A stretch of DNA of 64,000 nt from Candidatus Eiseniibacteriota bacterium (GCA_020633975.1 JACKCR010000002.1:62001-126000), one strand, 5' to 3'. Shown: positions 35,282 to 44,758, counted from the first letter of the stretch. Numbers and translations: made by a program. The notes: generated by a model from the sequence alone, not told the origin.

Positions 35282-36607
35282 CTAGCTGCTCTGCATCATC
35301 AAGAACAGCACGACGACGATGGCGATCCCGAGTACGAGGAAGAACACCTTCCAGGCGGACTTCGGATAGCGCCCCGCGATCCGGCCCGAATGGCCGTTGA
35401 TCAGCACCTGGTAGGGTTGGTTTCGGAATCGATACGTCAACATCCAGACTGGGACCAGCACGTGTTTGAACGTCTCGCCCGAGTACGTGGGGTGGATTCT
35501 CAGATTCCGGTAGGTATCGCCGGGGACGGCTGCGCCACAGATTCCGTGGAGCGAGCGGTCCATCGCTTCGCGCCCTTGCTTTGCGGCCTCGATCAGCACG
35601 ACGCGATAGTGCTCGACGACGAATCCGGAGAGGTAGCCACGGTCGTAGGGCACGGAGTCCTGGGTCGGGAACGGCTCGATCGCACGAAGCAGGTTCGTCT
35701 CCGCGCCTTGCGTTCCTGGGATCGGTTCGTCGTCGAAGTCGTGGGAGACGTGTCCTGACGCGGGCGTCCAGCGGACCTTCTGCACTTGCCGGGAGACCGT
35801 CTTGCCCGAGGAGTCCCGGACCTGTTCCGTGACGTAGTAGTACGTTCCGGAGTCGGCCTGCCACGGGCACTCGACGTGGGCGTCGAACGTCCAGTAGGGG
35901 ATGTAGACACCCTGGAGTGTGTCGAGGAATGCGGCCTTCTTGAACGAGTTCGGTGCGAGCCACTTCGAGCCGAACCACTTCTTGATGGTGTCCTTGGCCG
36001 TCATTGCTTCGATGCGAAACGGCACGACGCCCTGGGGGCGTATCGGGGACTTGATCTCCTCGTAGTCGACGAGTTCCGGTGATCCGCAGAACTCGCAGTT
36101 CTGCGCGACGCGTCCTGCTTCGAACACGGACACCGCGTTGCAGCTTTGGCAGCGTACGGTCCGGGTCGGCGCCTGCCATCCGCGCAACTCTGCCGGGAGG
36201 TCGCGGAGGGTGGAGACGAGGCCGATCTCGTGTACCGTTCCCGAGTCGTCGATCTCGTACGGCGAGACGGTTCCGCAGTAGGGGCAGACCAGTGCTTGCT
36301 GTCCCGGATTCCACTCCGCACGCGCACCGCACGCCGGGCACTCGTGCTTCTCGAGCGCTAGGTGTGCGGCCGAACCGTCGTCGGATGCGGACCTAGTCGA
36401 CGTCGATGTCGCCGTCGCCGGGCCGGGCGCACCGGGGTCAGCAGGCCGCGCCGGAACCGGCGGACCTTGTGGACGCGGCGGCTCCGGCCGAGGTGGTGGC
36501 GCCGTCCGGGAAACACGGGTCGGCAGGTCGGGCGGAGTGGCCCGACCGCCGGAGCCCGGGAGATCCGGGGGCGTCGTCCCGCGCGGGTCAGCTGGCGAGG
36601 AAGTCAT
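35282..36607 (-). CDS. Double zinc-ribbon protein with C-terminal membrane anchor
   Basis: A 441-residue protein. The first 80 residues are a Pro/Ala-rich disordered tail. Two zinc ribbons follow: C90, C93, C108, C111, and C153, C156, C171, C174 (CPAC..CPYC and CQSC..CEFC). A domain of about 230 residues then has PYWTFDAHVECPW and VPVWMLTYRF segments, and a final membrane helix (VFFLVLGIAIVVVLFLMM, about 420-437). Similar membrane proteins appear beside SPFH genes in other bacteria. I know of no established function, though a membrane-associated chaperone or scaffold role is plausible. The start overlaps the end of the SPFH gene by 20 nt, so the two are translationally coupled. Confidence 0.83.
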   Translation of the reverse strand: MTSSPADPRGTTPPDLPGSGGRATPPDLPTRVSRTAPPPRPEPPRPQGPPVPARPADPGAPGPATATSTSTRSASDDGSAAHLALEKHECPACGARAEWNPGQQALVCPYCGTVSPYEIDDSGTVHEIGLVSTLRDLPAELRGWQAPTRTVRCQSCNAVSVFEAGRVAQNCEFCGSPELVDYEEIKSPIRPQGVVPFRIEAMTAKDTIKKWFGSKWLAPNSFKKAAFLDTLQGVYIPYWTFDAHVECPWQADSGTYYYVTEQVRDSSGKTVSRQVQKVRWTPASGHVSHDFDDEPIPGTQGAETNLLRAIEPFPTQDSVPYDRGYLSGFVVEHYRVVLIEAAKQGREAMDRSLHGICGAAVPGDTYRNLRIHPTYSGETFKHVLVPVWMLTYRFRNQPYQVLINGHSGRIAGRYPKSAWKVFFLVLGIAIVVVLFLMMQSS

Positions 36608-37742
36608 TGAGCGCGTCGCGACGAACGCGATAGACCGAGCCGATCTTCTTCGCCTTGAGTTCTCCGGAGTCGATGATTGCTTGGACGTCCGCTTCGCTCA
36701 CGCCGAGCGCCTGGGCGACATCGGCGGGAGTGAGGAGGTCGGGGAGCGTCGGTGCGCTGGCCGCGCCAGCACCCATCGCGCCGGCTCCAGCTGCGCCCAT
36801 GCCGGCTGCACCGCCTGCGGCCGCACCGCCCGCGGCGCCGCCCGCTGCCCCGCCCATGACGCCTGCCGCGCCACCGATGAGGCCGCCACCCTGCTGAGCC
36901 ATGATCTGTTGCGCGATCGCGAGGCCGACCGCGAGTTCGGTCGCGGTTCCGGCTGCGCCACCACCGCCCGCACCGCCACCTTCCATGCCCTTCCCGAGCT
37001 GGAACTTGACGTAGTCGTTGAGATTGCCGACTGCGGCCATCGAAGAGCGCTTGTCGATCGCTTCCTCGACCTCCTGCGGAACGGAGATGTTCTCCACCAC
37101 GAACGTCGGGATCTCGAGCCCGTACTTCGCGGTCATGACCGGATTGATGAGGGGGAGGAGAGCGTCGCCGAGTTCCGTGTACTGCGTCGCGACGTCGAGA
37201 ACCGGGATGCGCGAGGTGGCGAGAGCATCGCTGAACGCACTCACGACGCGAGAACGCATGGTCGTCTCGAACTCGTCGATTCGGAAGTTCGCATCCGAGC
37301 CCGACACTTCCTTGAGGAACACCTTCGGTTCGACGACGCGGAAGTCGAACGTCCCGAATGCCCGGGCTCTCACGATGCCGAGATCCTCGTCGCGCATCAT
37401 GATCGGGTTCGACGTGCCCCACTTGTTGCCGGTGAAGAGGCGCGTGTTGACGTAGTAGACGTCGGCCTTGAAGGGGGACTCGAGTCCGTACTTCCAAGAC
37501 TTGAGCCGGGTGAGGATCGGAATGTTGTCGGTAGCGAGCGTGTGCTTACCCGGTCCGAACGTGTCGCCGAACTCTCCCAGGTAGAGGAACTGTACGACCT
37601 GAGATTCGCGGACGATGAGCTGGGCGCCGTTCTTGATCGCCTTGTCCTCATCCGGAAAACGCCAGGCGATGACGTCTCTGGAGTCGTCCGTCCACTCGAT
37701 GATCTCGATCAGCTCGCCTTTGATGAAGTCCCAGAGGGCCAT
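36588..37742 (-). CDS. SPFH/band-7 protein with C-terminal excisionase-like helix-turn-helix
   Basis: A 384-residue soluble SPFH-domain protein of the YdjI/'virion core protein' group. It begins MALWDFIKGELIEIIEW, with the SPFH core around ESQVVQFLYLGEFGDTFGPG and the strand/helix region FDFRVVEPKVFLKEVSG. A long helical part follows, then about 90 residues of Gly/Ala-rich low-complexity linker. The last 50 residues (LTPADVAQALGVSEADVQAII, then KKIGSVYRVRR) form an excisionase-type winged helix-turn-helix, an odd partner for SPFH. Such domains may recognise peptide or nucleic acid. SPFH proteins assemble large membrane-associated cages. The gene is first of an operon with the zinc-ribbon and DUF3465 genes. 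Confidence 0.88.
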   Translation of the reverse strand: MALWDFIKGELIEIIEWTDDSRDVIAWRFPDEDKAIKNGAQLIVRESQVVQFLYLGEFGDTFGPGKHTLATDNIPILTRLKSWKYGLESPFKADVYYVNTRLFTGNKWGTSNPIMMRDEDLGIVRARAFGTFDFRVVEPKVFLKEVSGSDANFRIDEFETTMRSRVVSAFSDALATSRIPVLDVATQYTELGDALLPLINPVMTAKYGLEIPTFVVENISVPQEVEEAIDKRSSMAAVGNLNDYVKFQLGKGMEGGGAGGGGAAGTATELAVGLAIAQQIMAQQGGGLIGGAAGVMGGAAGGAAGGAAAGGAAGMGAAGAGAMGAGAASAPTLPDLLTPADVAQALGVSEADVQAIIDSGELKAKKIGSVYRVRRDALNDFLAS

Positions 37743-38039
37743 CGTGCGTCTCCTTCGCTTGGTCGGCTTCGGTCGTTCTGCTCGGTAGCTCCGGCTCAGG
37801 TGCCTGGGCTCAGTCGCCGGGCTCAGGTACCGGGTACGGTCACCGAGCTTCGGTCGATCCTGCTACGGTAGTCTGCTCGTGCGGCGTCGTGGCGGGAGTG
37901 TACTCGTGCGGGGCCGCGGGGGCCAGTCGTGGAGGGACATCGGATCCTTGGGCAAATGCGGCGGAACTCAGCCGCAAAGAGGAGGTACGATACAGCCGGA
38001 GCTGCAGCCAGAACCAACGTCTCCAAGGAAGGCCTCATC

Positions 38040-40250
38040 ATGTCCCTTTCGGAGCGTATCCGTTCGTTCCCCGCCTCCGCCTTCGCGTCCGCTTCCGCTT
38101 CCGCTTCCGGTTTCGCGTCCGCTCTCGCCGGTCCATCTATCGCGGCAGGCCTCGTCGTATTCACTGTTCTCCACTCCATGGCGTTCGTGGAGTCCGCGCT
38201 GGCCAGCCCGTCTGCCGACGTACTGTCCCCAGGGGAGTCCTTCTCCGCGGCAGGGGAGGACGTCGCCGCCCCCACGCGATCGACCGTGCCAATGATCAGT
38301 GGGGTACCCATCCGCGCGATGGGGTACGACGAACGTGTCTACGAGCCACTCCATCCCGACTCCGAAGACAGGGCCCGTCAGTGGGCAGAGCGGACGACGG
38401 ATCCGGAAGATCTCCTGAGAACCGTGGAAGATGCCGAGGTTGGTCCGACTGCGTATGTACGGTCCACGGCGCTGATCCGGTTGGCGCAGTTCGTCGACGG
38501 CGATGAGGCTCTCAGGGATCGGGGGTTCCAGACGACGCTTGCGGCTCTCGAGGATTCGATGGCTTCGGTCCGCGCGACCGCCGCGTACTCCCTCGGCTTC
38601 TATGGCCCTCGAGCGCTTCCGCATCTGCGGGCGTTGCTCGACTCTCAGGAGGAGAACGTCGAGTTCGCCGCCTGGATCGGGCTGGGACGGGTGGGTGCGG
38701 TGATGCCGGCAGCCGCTGACGAGATCGCGGGACTTCTCGAGGCCGAACTCGCGGCGCTGCCCGAGCCAGAACGACACCGCGACGCTCGAGACAATCCGAT
38801 CCCACCCCTCTCCTGGGCGTTGGCCGAGCTCGGTGTCCCTGCCCTCCCGGTGATCGAGCGGGCACTCGCTTCGGCACGGCCAGAGGCACGTCTCGTCGGT
38901 GCACGAGCGGCTGCGCGGCTTGGTCCGAGCGCGGCCCCTCTCGTACCTTCGCTCTTCCGCATCCTGGAACAGCGGGACGCGAACCGTTTTGGCAGAGACG
39001 GCTCGAACGAGAGTTGGGGAGCGGCGACGGCCATCGTCTCCATCGGGGAGCCCGGGATCGCTGAGTTGATCGAACGGCTCGATCAGGTCGACCCCGCGCA
39101 TGCGGAGGTGACGCTCCGTGTTCTCCAGCGTGCCGTCGGGGATGACCCGCGTCTTCGCGCGGCGGTCCACCGCGTCCTTCGCGAAGGTTCCGTCGAACTC
39201 CGGCCGTGGTGCATCTACGCCCTCATGGAGCTGGAACCAGCCGGGGCGTGCGACTACTTCGTCGAACTCGTCGAGGAGCAAGGGCCGGGGTTCGATCTCG
39301 CCCAACTCGCGACGCGGCTCGACGAGTGCAATGCAGACCTCAGCCCGATCGAGGACGAACTCGTGGCGATGCTGGAAGCGAGCCGTTGGCCTCAGCGCCT
39401 GGCCGCGGTCGTCGCGCTGCGTTACATCTCGAACGTGAGTGACGAGGTCGTGCGTGCCGTTGTTCCTCTCGTGCACGAATCGACCTCGGTCGTCGAACGC
39501 GAAGCGTTCACGACGCTCGGGATCCTGGGCCGGGATTCGGCGCTGGCCGTTGCGGAACTCGTAACGCTACTCGACGATGAGAAACAGGGAAAGGAAGCCG
39601 CGATGGATCTGGGCCGAGCGGGGTCTGGTGCGGCTCCGGCAGTCCCGACGCTCGTCGACTGGGTGGAGGCGTATCAGGGTGCGGACAGTCCGAGTCGGGC
39701 CGACGAGACCAGAGCCCGCGTGGCCGGACGTGCTCTCGCCACCATCGCTCCTACGGTTGCGGCCGACCTCTTCACCCCGGACCTGCGGGTGGAGGGCACC
39801 CAGAGAAAGAACATGGCTGTCGCTGTCCTGTCCACGCTCGAGGCCCGCGATGAAGCGTTGGTTCCCGCTCTCGCGCAGCTACTCGTGCAGGACGAGGATG
39901 CACCGGTCGGCGCGGTCGGCTTGCTCTTCCGGATGGCCACAGACGAACCTTCTGCGCGCGAAGCCTTGATCGACGGGCTGGGAATCGAGCGGATCGAGAC
40001 GCGTGCCCATCTGATGTCGATGCTCCGGACGACCGCTCGCAGCGAGGACTGGGTCGTTCCCGAGCTGATCACGGGGCTGGGTCACGGAGACCCGAACGTG
40101 CGTGCTACCTGCGCGGTCCTCCTCGAGCGTGTCGGGGTTCCTGCCGCGGAGATCGTCGGCCCTCTCCAGAAGGCTGCGGAGGATCCGGACGAGACCGTAC
40201 GCTGGTACGCGCGCTTGGCGCTGGAGACGCTCGAAACGCCGGAGCGGTAG
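38040..40250 (+). CDS. Exported HEAT-repeat protein
   Basis: A 736-residue protein with a signal-like N-terminus (GLVVFTVLHSMAFVESALA) preceded by an unusual Phe/Ala/Ser micro-repeat (FPASAFASASASASGFASA). From about residue 110 onward it consists of HEAT/PBS-lyase-like helical repeats: VRATAAYSLGFYGPRALPHL, FAAWIGLGRVG, ARLVGARAAARLGPSAAPLV, FTTLGILGRDSALAV and RATCAVLLERVGVPA. Such solenoids serve as protein-binding scaffolds; no catalytic motif is visible. AAGGAAGG lies shortly before the ATG. It is divergent from the SPFH operon, with about 300 nt between them containing short GGCTCAGGT repeats. The binding partner is unknown. Confidence 0.8.
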   Translation: MSLSERIRSFPASAFASASASASGFASALAGPSIAAGLVVFTVLHSMAFVESALASPSADVLSPGESFSAAGEDVAAPTRSTVPMISGVPIRAMGYDERVYEPLHPDSEDRARQWAERTTDPEDLLRTVEDAEVGPTAYVRSTALIRLAQFVDGDEALRDRGFQTTLAALEDSMASVRATAAYSLGFYGPRALPHLRALLDSQEENVEFAAWIGLGRVGAVMPAAADEIAGLLEAELAALPEPERHRDARDNPIPPLSWALAELGVPALPVIERALASARPEARLVGARAAARLGPSAAPLVPSLFRILEQRDANRFGRDGSNESWGAATAIVSIGEPGIAELIERLDQVDPAHAEVTLRVLQRAVGDDPRLRAAVHRVLREGSVELRPWCIYALMELEPAGACDYFVELVEEQGPGFDLAQLATRLDECNADLSPIEDELVAMLEASRWPQRLAAVVALRYISNVSDEVVRAVVPLVHESTSVVEREAFTTLGILGRDSALAVAELVTLLDDEKQGKEAAMDLGRAGSGAAPAVPTLVDWVEAYQGADSPSRADETRARVAGRALATIAPTVAADLFTPDLRVEGTQRKNMAVAVLSTLEARDEALVPALAQLLVQDEDAPVGAVGLLFRMATDEPSAREALIDGLGIERIETRAHLMSMLRTTARSEDWVVPELITGLGHGDPNVRATCAVLLERVGVPAAEIVGPLQKAAEDPDETVRWYARLALETLETPER

Positions 40251-40486
40251 ACGTCGGCTCGCGCCCAGCTGGCCTCGATGCAGCGTGCACCCAGGCGGAG
40301 GAGGATGCGATCCGGCGGATCACGTGTCCGCGATCGTATTCACGGTTCGGGTCGAGTAACCGTCCGGATTCCCGTCCTTTCCTGCCGAGGACTTGCTGAG
40401 TAGCATGGTTTTGGCGATCTCGCAGGGGCGAGAGCTGCGAGGATGAGACGCCTCGCGGATCAAAGGTTCGGAGCTGGAGCCTCGAC

Positions 40487-42463
40487 GTGCTGAACCCATC
40501 TTTGCACCGCAAGTGGCCACGAGACGTGTTGGGCCCGAACGTTCCGAGGTCTGCCGATCGAAATGATCTGAGCGTCAGTTCCGTGTCTCGGCTCGCTGCT
40601 GGGTCCCGATCGGCTGCAGTACTTCATTTCGCTTCCGTGTCTCGGGCTCTTTCCGTGCGTCAGCTTCTTCTCTCGGCCTTCGTTCTCGCAGTGCCCGCGT
40701 GGCCGCTGTTCCCCGAGTCGGCTTCCGCGGCAGCACTCACACTCGTCCAACGCTCGAACGGTCTCGAGCTTCCGTCCAAGGAAGAGGGGCACACGGAGTT
40801 CGAACTCGGAGACGTGAACGGAGACGGCCATCTCGACATCGTCTCGGTCGGCGACCACGGTTCGCCCCTCGTCAACTCCGACCAGCACGGACTCATCACG
40901 TGGCTCGGAGACGGCGCGGGGAACTGGACGGTGCATCAGGTCGGGAGCTTCGGGTACGGCGGAGTCGCGCTCGGGGACCTCGATCGCGATGGGCATCTCG
41001 ATGCCGCGTGGGGGATCCATCACGACTGGGCGGGCGGCGATCTAGGCGACCAACTCATCGAAGCCGCGTTGGGCGATGGAACCGGCACGAACTGGATCCC
41101 CTGGGACGATGGACTCGCCACGACCGGCGAAACCTGGGGAATGTTCGCGACCGACCTCGCGGACTTCGATCTCGATGGCCGACTCGACATCCTGTCGCAG
41201 TCGTTCGGTGGCAGCAACGGCATCCGGATCTACCAGAACCAAGGGGACGGGAGCTGGGAGCCCGGACTCGTGCTCGGCGGCGGGAGCGTCGCCTACACGA
41301 TCGAAACTGGTGACTTCAATGCCGACGGAAGCCCGGACTTCGTGTGCACTCGCACCGGAGGCACGGTTTGGTTGGGAGACGGATCGTTCGGGTTCGAGGT
41401 GCGGGACACAGGGATCGCGGCAGGCACCCCGTATGCGATCGACGTCGGAGATCTCGACCGGGATGGCGCTGACGACGTCGTGATCGCGCTCGGCTCGGCA
41501 GGTGTCCATGCCTACCGTTACGACCGGTCCTCGGATGCGTGGATCGACGCGTCGAGCGGTCTTCCCACCGCGGGCGCGTTCGATCTCGTCCAGTTCGGCT
41601 ACCTCGACGATGACCCTTGGCTCGATGTCGTCACGTACGCGGACCCAACCGGTCAGGTCTACCTCGGGGACGGTGCAGGGAACTGGACAGCTGACGTGAG
41701 CTGGACGATGCCATCTCCTGGTACCGCGTCTGCTCTCCGCGTCGACGGTGACGTCGACCACGATGGCCGGGACGACATCGTGATCTCTGCCGCGATGAGC
41801 GGGTTCCCGTTCTATCGGAATCAGCTCCGAGTCTACTCACCGTATCGGGAGCCGGATCAACTCAGAGTCCGGGTGGATCATCCACGCGGAGGGGAAGCGC
41901 TCGCTTTGGGCAGCATCCGTGAGCTCCGATGGTCCGCGGCCGTTCCGCCGGCCTTGGCGGGTGCGACGGCGAGGCTCCGCATTTCGTACCACGGCGACGC
42001 TGGGCCGTGGGAACTGATCGCGGATGAGGTTCCGAACACCGGACGCTTCGAGTGGCAGGTGACGGGTACGCCTTCCCCGAGCTGCCGGATGGAGGTCGTG
42101 ATCGAGCGCGGGGCCAGCTCGGCCGTCTCCCGCTCTCAGTCGGACTTCGCCATCGTGGCCTCGGACGCATCGTCGATCGAGGGAGCCCCAGCTGTTTCGA
42201 CTGCACCGGAGTCCATCCGGCTCTTCGCGGAGCCGAACCCAGCCCAAGACGTCGTTCGGCTTCGTTGGAGTTCTCTCGGAGCGGAAACTGCGACGCTCGA
42301 AGTCTGCGATGCGGCGGGGAGGGAACGGCTCCTCCGCACGGTGTCGGGCGCCGCAGGGGAGTCTTCGTGGACCCCTACGGACGATCTCCCCAGCGGTGTC
42401 TACTTCGCACGGCTCTCGGTGGGATCTGTGCAAGCGGTTCGGCGTTTCGTCCTCACACGCTAG
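40487..42463 (+). CDS. Secreted FG-GAP/VCBS propeller protein with FlgD-like C-terminus
   Basis: A 658-residue exported protein. From about residue 95 to 450 it has FG-GAP/VCBS repeats with calcium-binding loops: GDVNGDGHLD, GDLDRDGHLD, ADFDLDGRLD, GDFNADGSPD, GDLDRDGADD and DVDHDGRDD. These form an integrin-alpha-like propeller. An Ig-like linker follows, then the FlgD-type C-terminus (WTPTDDLPSGVYFAR, ending RRFVLTR). The GTG start has GGAG seven bases upstream, but this places a 55-residue leader before the signal peptide (LLLSAFVLAVPAWPLFPESASA). An internal GTG near codon 51 or 57 is possible. A role in adhesion or matrix binding is likely. About 235 nt upstream are non-coding with nothing recognisable. 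Confidence 0.8.
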   Translation: MLNPSLHRKWPRDVLGPNVPRSADRNDLSVSSVSRLAAGSRSAAVLHFASVSRALSVRQLLLSAFVLAVPAWPLFPESASAAALTLVQRSNGLELPSKEEGHTEFELGDVNGDGHLDIVSVGDHGSPLVNSDQHGLITWLGDGAGNWTVHQVGSFGYGGVALGDLDRDGHLDAAWGIHHDWAGGDLGDQLIEAALGDGTGTNWIPWDDGLATTGETWGMFATDLADFDLDGRLDILSQSFGGSNGIRIYQNQGDGSWEPGLVLGGGSVAYTIETGDFNADGSPDFVCTRTGGTVWLGDGSFGFEVRDTGIAAGTPYAIDVGDLDRDGADDVVIALGSAGVHAYRYDRSSDAWIDASSGLPTAGAFDLVQFGYLDDDPWLDVVTYADPTGQVYLGDGAGNWTADVSWTMPSPGTASALRVDGDVDHDGRDDIVISAAMSGFPFYRNQLRVYSPYREPDQLRVRVDHPRGGEALALGSIRELRWSAAVPPALAGATARLRISYHGDAGPWELIADEVPNTGRFEWQVTGTPSPSCRMEVVIERGASSAVSRSQSDFAIVASDASSIEGAPAVSTAPESIRLFAEPNPAQDVVRLRWSSLGAETATLEVCDAAGRERLLRTVSGAAGESSWTPTDDLPSGVYFARLSVGSVQAVRRFVLTR

Positions 42464-42491
42464 CAACAGTGTCGCCATGTCCCAATCTCAC

Positions 42492-42520
42492 TTCGTCATA
42501 TGCCGGCCGAGGCGTATACT
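42492..42520 (+). promoter_or_regulatory. Probable promoter of the dockerin-type propeller gene
   Basis: TTCGTC and TATACT are separated by 17 nt, about 57 nt before the ATG. The -10 box is strong and the -35 weak, in a locally AT-richer stretch. Confidence 0.45.
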
Positions 42521-42576
42521 GACCACCTACTCGCTGTTTCTTCGTTTCTAACATATCCGAATCCGGAGGAGGACCT

Positions 42577-44703
42577 ATGTGCAGAGGTGGTCTTTCGATC
42601 CGTTTCGCGATCCCGCCAGGGGAGCATGCTCCACCGGCGTCGTCGCTGTTCCTTGCATCCGCTTTCCTGATCCCGCTTCTCATCTCTTCAACTCCCGCCC
42701 AGGCCGGTCTCACCGAGTTCGAGTGGAGTCCACCCTCCGCCCTGGACACTGGTGCCGACGACGTGGGTGACTCGGGCGGACGTATCGCCGAGTACGACTT
42801 TCAAGATGACGGGCTCTGGCGGCTCGTGTACGTGAAGGACGGAGACATCTACCTGGCCGCGGGGAACGGCTCGGGCTGGATGGCTCCGGTCCAGATCACG
42901 GACGACCCCGCCGCGTCTCGTTCGCCGAGCATCGTTTCCACCGGAGATCTCCTCCATGTCGTCTGGGAAGACGAACGGAGTGGGCACTCCGAGGTCTGGA
43001 CGACGGAGTACGACGGCGAGACCTGGACCGATGCGTATTGTCTCAGTTGTGACGATGCGCCGTCGCGGAAGCCTGCTGTAGATGGCGGCTCGCACGGTGC
43101 CGGGGCCGTCGTCGTCTGGGAGGAGGAAGCGTTCGACGGAACTCGTTCCATCCACGCCCGGGCCTATGCGTCCGGCGGGTGGGAGTCTCCTGTCGAAGTC
43201 TCCGGGTCATTGGGGAACGCGACCGATCCCACGATCACGGCAGACGCGGACCAAGGTGGGTTCGGTGTCGTTTGGGTCGACGATCGATTGGGTACGACCC
43301 AGCTGTTCGGCCGGATCTACTACGGCAGCTCCGGCTGGCTGGCCGAGGCTCAGGCGACGGACCTACCTGGGAATTGCGCCAAGCCTCGGGTGACGGCTCA
43401 CATGTGCTGCTTCGATGTTGTCGGTCTGGTTCCGTTCGTCGCGTTCGAGTACGACGGGGGAGCAGCCGTCGAAACCTGGGGGGCGTACGCGGACAGTTGG
43501 GGAGTTTGGGAGCAGGTATTCCCGATCTCCGAGGACGACGGCTTTCCGTCCACTGGTCCCCACGTGGCGGGCGTGAAGTACTCACCGAACAGCTGCTATG
43601 AGTTCGACTCCAACATCTCGTTCGTCTCGTGGACGGACGAACTTCCCGGCGGCGACGAGCAGCAGCTCAGCCGCTACGAGTTCGATTTGGGGACGGCGGA
43701 TGATCCCATGACCGCCGGCGACATCATCGCGAACGGCATAGCGGCGCGAACGCGTTCCCCGAACGCACCGGTGCTGCAGGTCTGGCTCGACGATACAGGA
43801 GTTCTCGAGGCGAGGGAGGGGCTCGAGTTCAACTGCCTCGTGCACGAACTCGAGCAGGTGAAACCGTTCTTCTACGTCTCGCCGGACGGTGGGATCAATG
43901 ACGTTCATCTGTTCGAGAGCTGTCGGGACGAGGACGTTCTGAACGGAATGCTCCGTCTCGAGCTCTACAATGGCATCGAGACTCATTTCGCCGTCGATCC
44001 TTTCCAGGAGTCGGCTTTCAATGAGCTCACCGACGCCAGCGGTATCGCGAGGTTCGTCTTCAAGGGCGGAGGCTGCGTCACCGAGGAGAGGGCGGGCGAT
44101 GGTGTGGTGCTGGTCGCCTGTCCGATCTGGTGGTTCTTCGGGGGGGCGGTAGTGGCATACGACCAGATCAAGTCACCGGACATCGACGGCACATGTACCG
44201 TCGATGCCTGGGACTTGGAATACGTAGAGGATCGGATCGGAAGCGACGACTTCTGCGCCGACCTCGACGGCTCGGGTCTGGTCGACGCCGCGGACGTAGC
44301 GATCGTCGAGGCATCGCTCGGCGCTGAGTGCGCACGCACTGCAGACGGTCCGGACGGGAACGGACAGGATCCGCCGATCACCGATCCGGATCAGCCGTTC
44401 GCCGTCGGGACCGCGTTCGCCGAGGGGCGCGTCGTTGCCATTCCGAATCCCGGAAGGGACCGCTTCGAGGTGAAGTTCGCGCTCCGGGCAGGAGATGCGG
44501 CAACGATCCAGATCGTCGACGTGTCAGGACGGACCGTGCGGGATCTCGGCGTCGTGCATGCGAACCGGGACCAAGTCACTCCTGTGGTCTGGAACCGGCA
44601 GGATGGCGCGGGACGCTCGGTGCCTGCGGGTGTGTACTACGCTGCGGTGAGGAGAGACTCGAAGGCGAGGCCCCAGCGCGCCACTCTGATCGTCGTCGAC
44701 TGA
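42577..44703 (+). CDS. Secreted sialidase-fold-like propeller with dockerin-type repeat and FlgD-like C-terminus
   Basis: A 708-residue exported protein with signal peptide (SLFLASAFLIPLLISSTPAQA). Residues 60-300 contain propeller blades with HVVWEDERSGHSEVW, VVVWEEEAFDG and GVVWVDDRLGTTQLFGR, like exo-alpha-sialidase/'Asp-box' repeat proteins. No complete catalytic set is visible. Around residues 535-590 two dockerin-type calcium loops occur (DIDGTCTVDAWDLEYV and DLDGSGLVDAADVAIV). The last 85 residues are the FlgD-type fold (WNRQDGAGRSVPAGVYY, ending TLIVVD). GGAGGAGG precedes the ATG. A cohesin partner is not seen here, so the dockerin-like pair may simply be a calcium-stabilised spacer. 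Confidence 0.78.
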   Translation: MCRGGLSIRFAIPPGEHAPPASSLFLASAFLIPLLISSTPAQAGLTEFEWSPPSALDTGADDVGDSGGRIAEYDFQDDGLWRLVYVKDGDIYLAAGNGSGWMAPVQITDDPAASRSPSIVSTGDLLHVVWEDERSGHSEVWTTEYDGETWTDAYCLSCDDAPSRKPAVDGGSHGAGAVVVWEEEAFDGTRSIHARAYASGGWESPVEVSGSLGNATDPTITADADQGGFGVVWVDDRLGTTQLFGRIYYGSSGWLAEAQATDLPGNCAKPRVTAHMCCFDVVGLVPFVAFEYDGGAAVETWGAYADSWGVWEQVFPISEDDGFPSTGPHVAGVKYSPNSCYEFDSNISFVSWTDELPGGDEQQLSRYEFDLGTADDPMTAGDIIANGIAARTRSPNAPVLQVWLDDTGVLEAREGLEFNCLVHELEQVKPFFYVSPDGGINDVHLFESCRDEDVLNGMLRLELYNGIETHFAVDPFQESAFNELTDASGIARFVFKGGGCVTEERAGDGVVLVACPIWWFFGGAVVAYDQIKSPDIDGTCTVDAWDLEYVEDRIGSDDFCADLDGSGLVDAADVAIVEASLGAECARTADGPDGNGQDPPITDPDQPFAVGTAFAEGRVVAIPNPGRDRFEVKFALRAGDAATIQIVDVSGRTVRDLGVVHANRDQVTPVVWNRQDGAGRSVPAGVYYAAVRRDSKARPQRATLIVVD

Positions 44704-44727
44704 CTCGGATCCCAACGATCGAAACGT

Positions 44728-44758
44728 GCGGGCCGGGCCGTCACCGGCTCGGCCCCGC
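44728..44758. terminator. Terminator hairpin between convergent genes
   Basis: A 13-bp stem (GCGGGCCGGGCCG with CGGCTCGGCCCCGC, one G-U and one bulged C) around a 4-nt loop fills the gap between a secreted-protein gene and the histidine kinase gene. It probably serves both strands. Confidence 0.6.

Noticed and set aside
37968-39476. Long antisense reading frame opposite the HEAT-repeat gene
   Set aside because: The plus strand has clear HEAT repeats, a signal segment and a ribosome-binding site; the antisense product has none.
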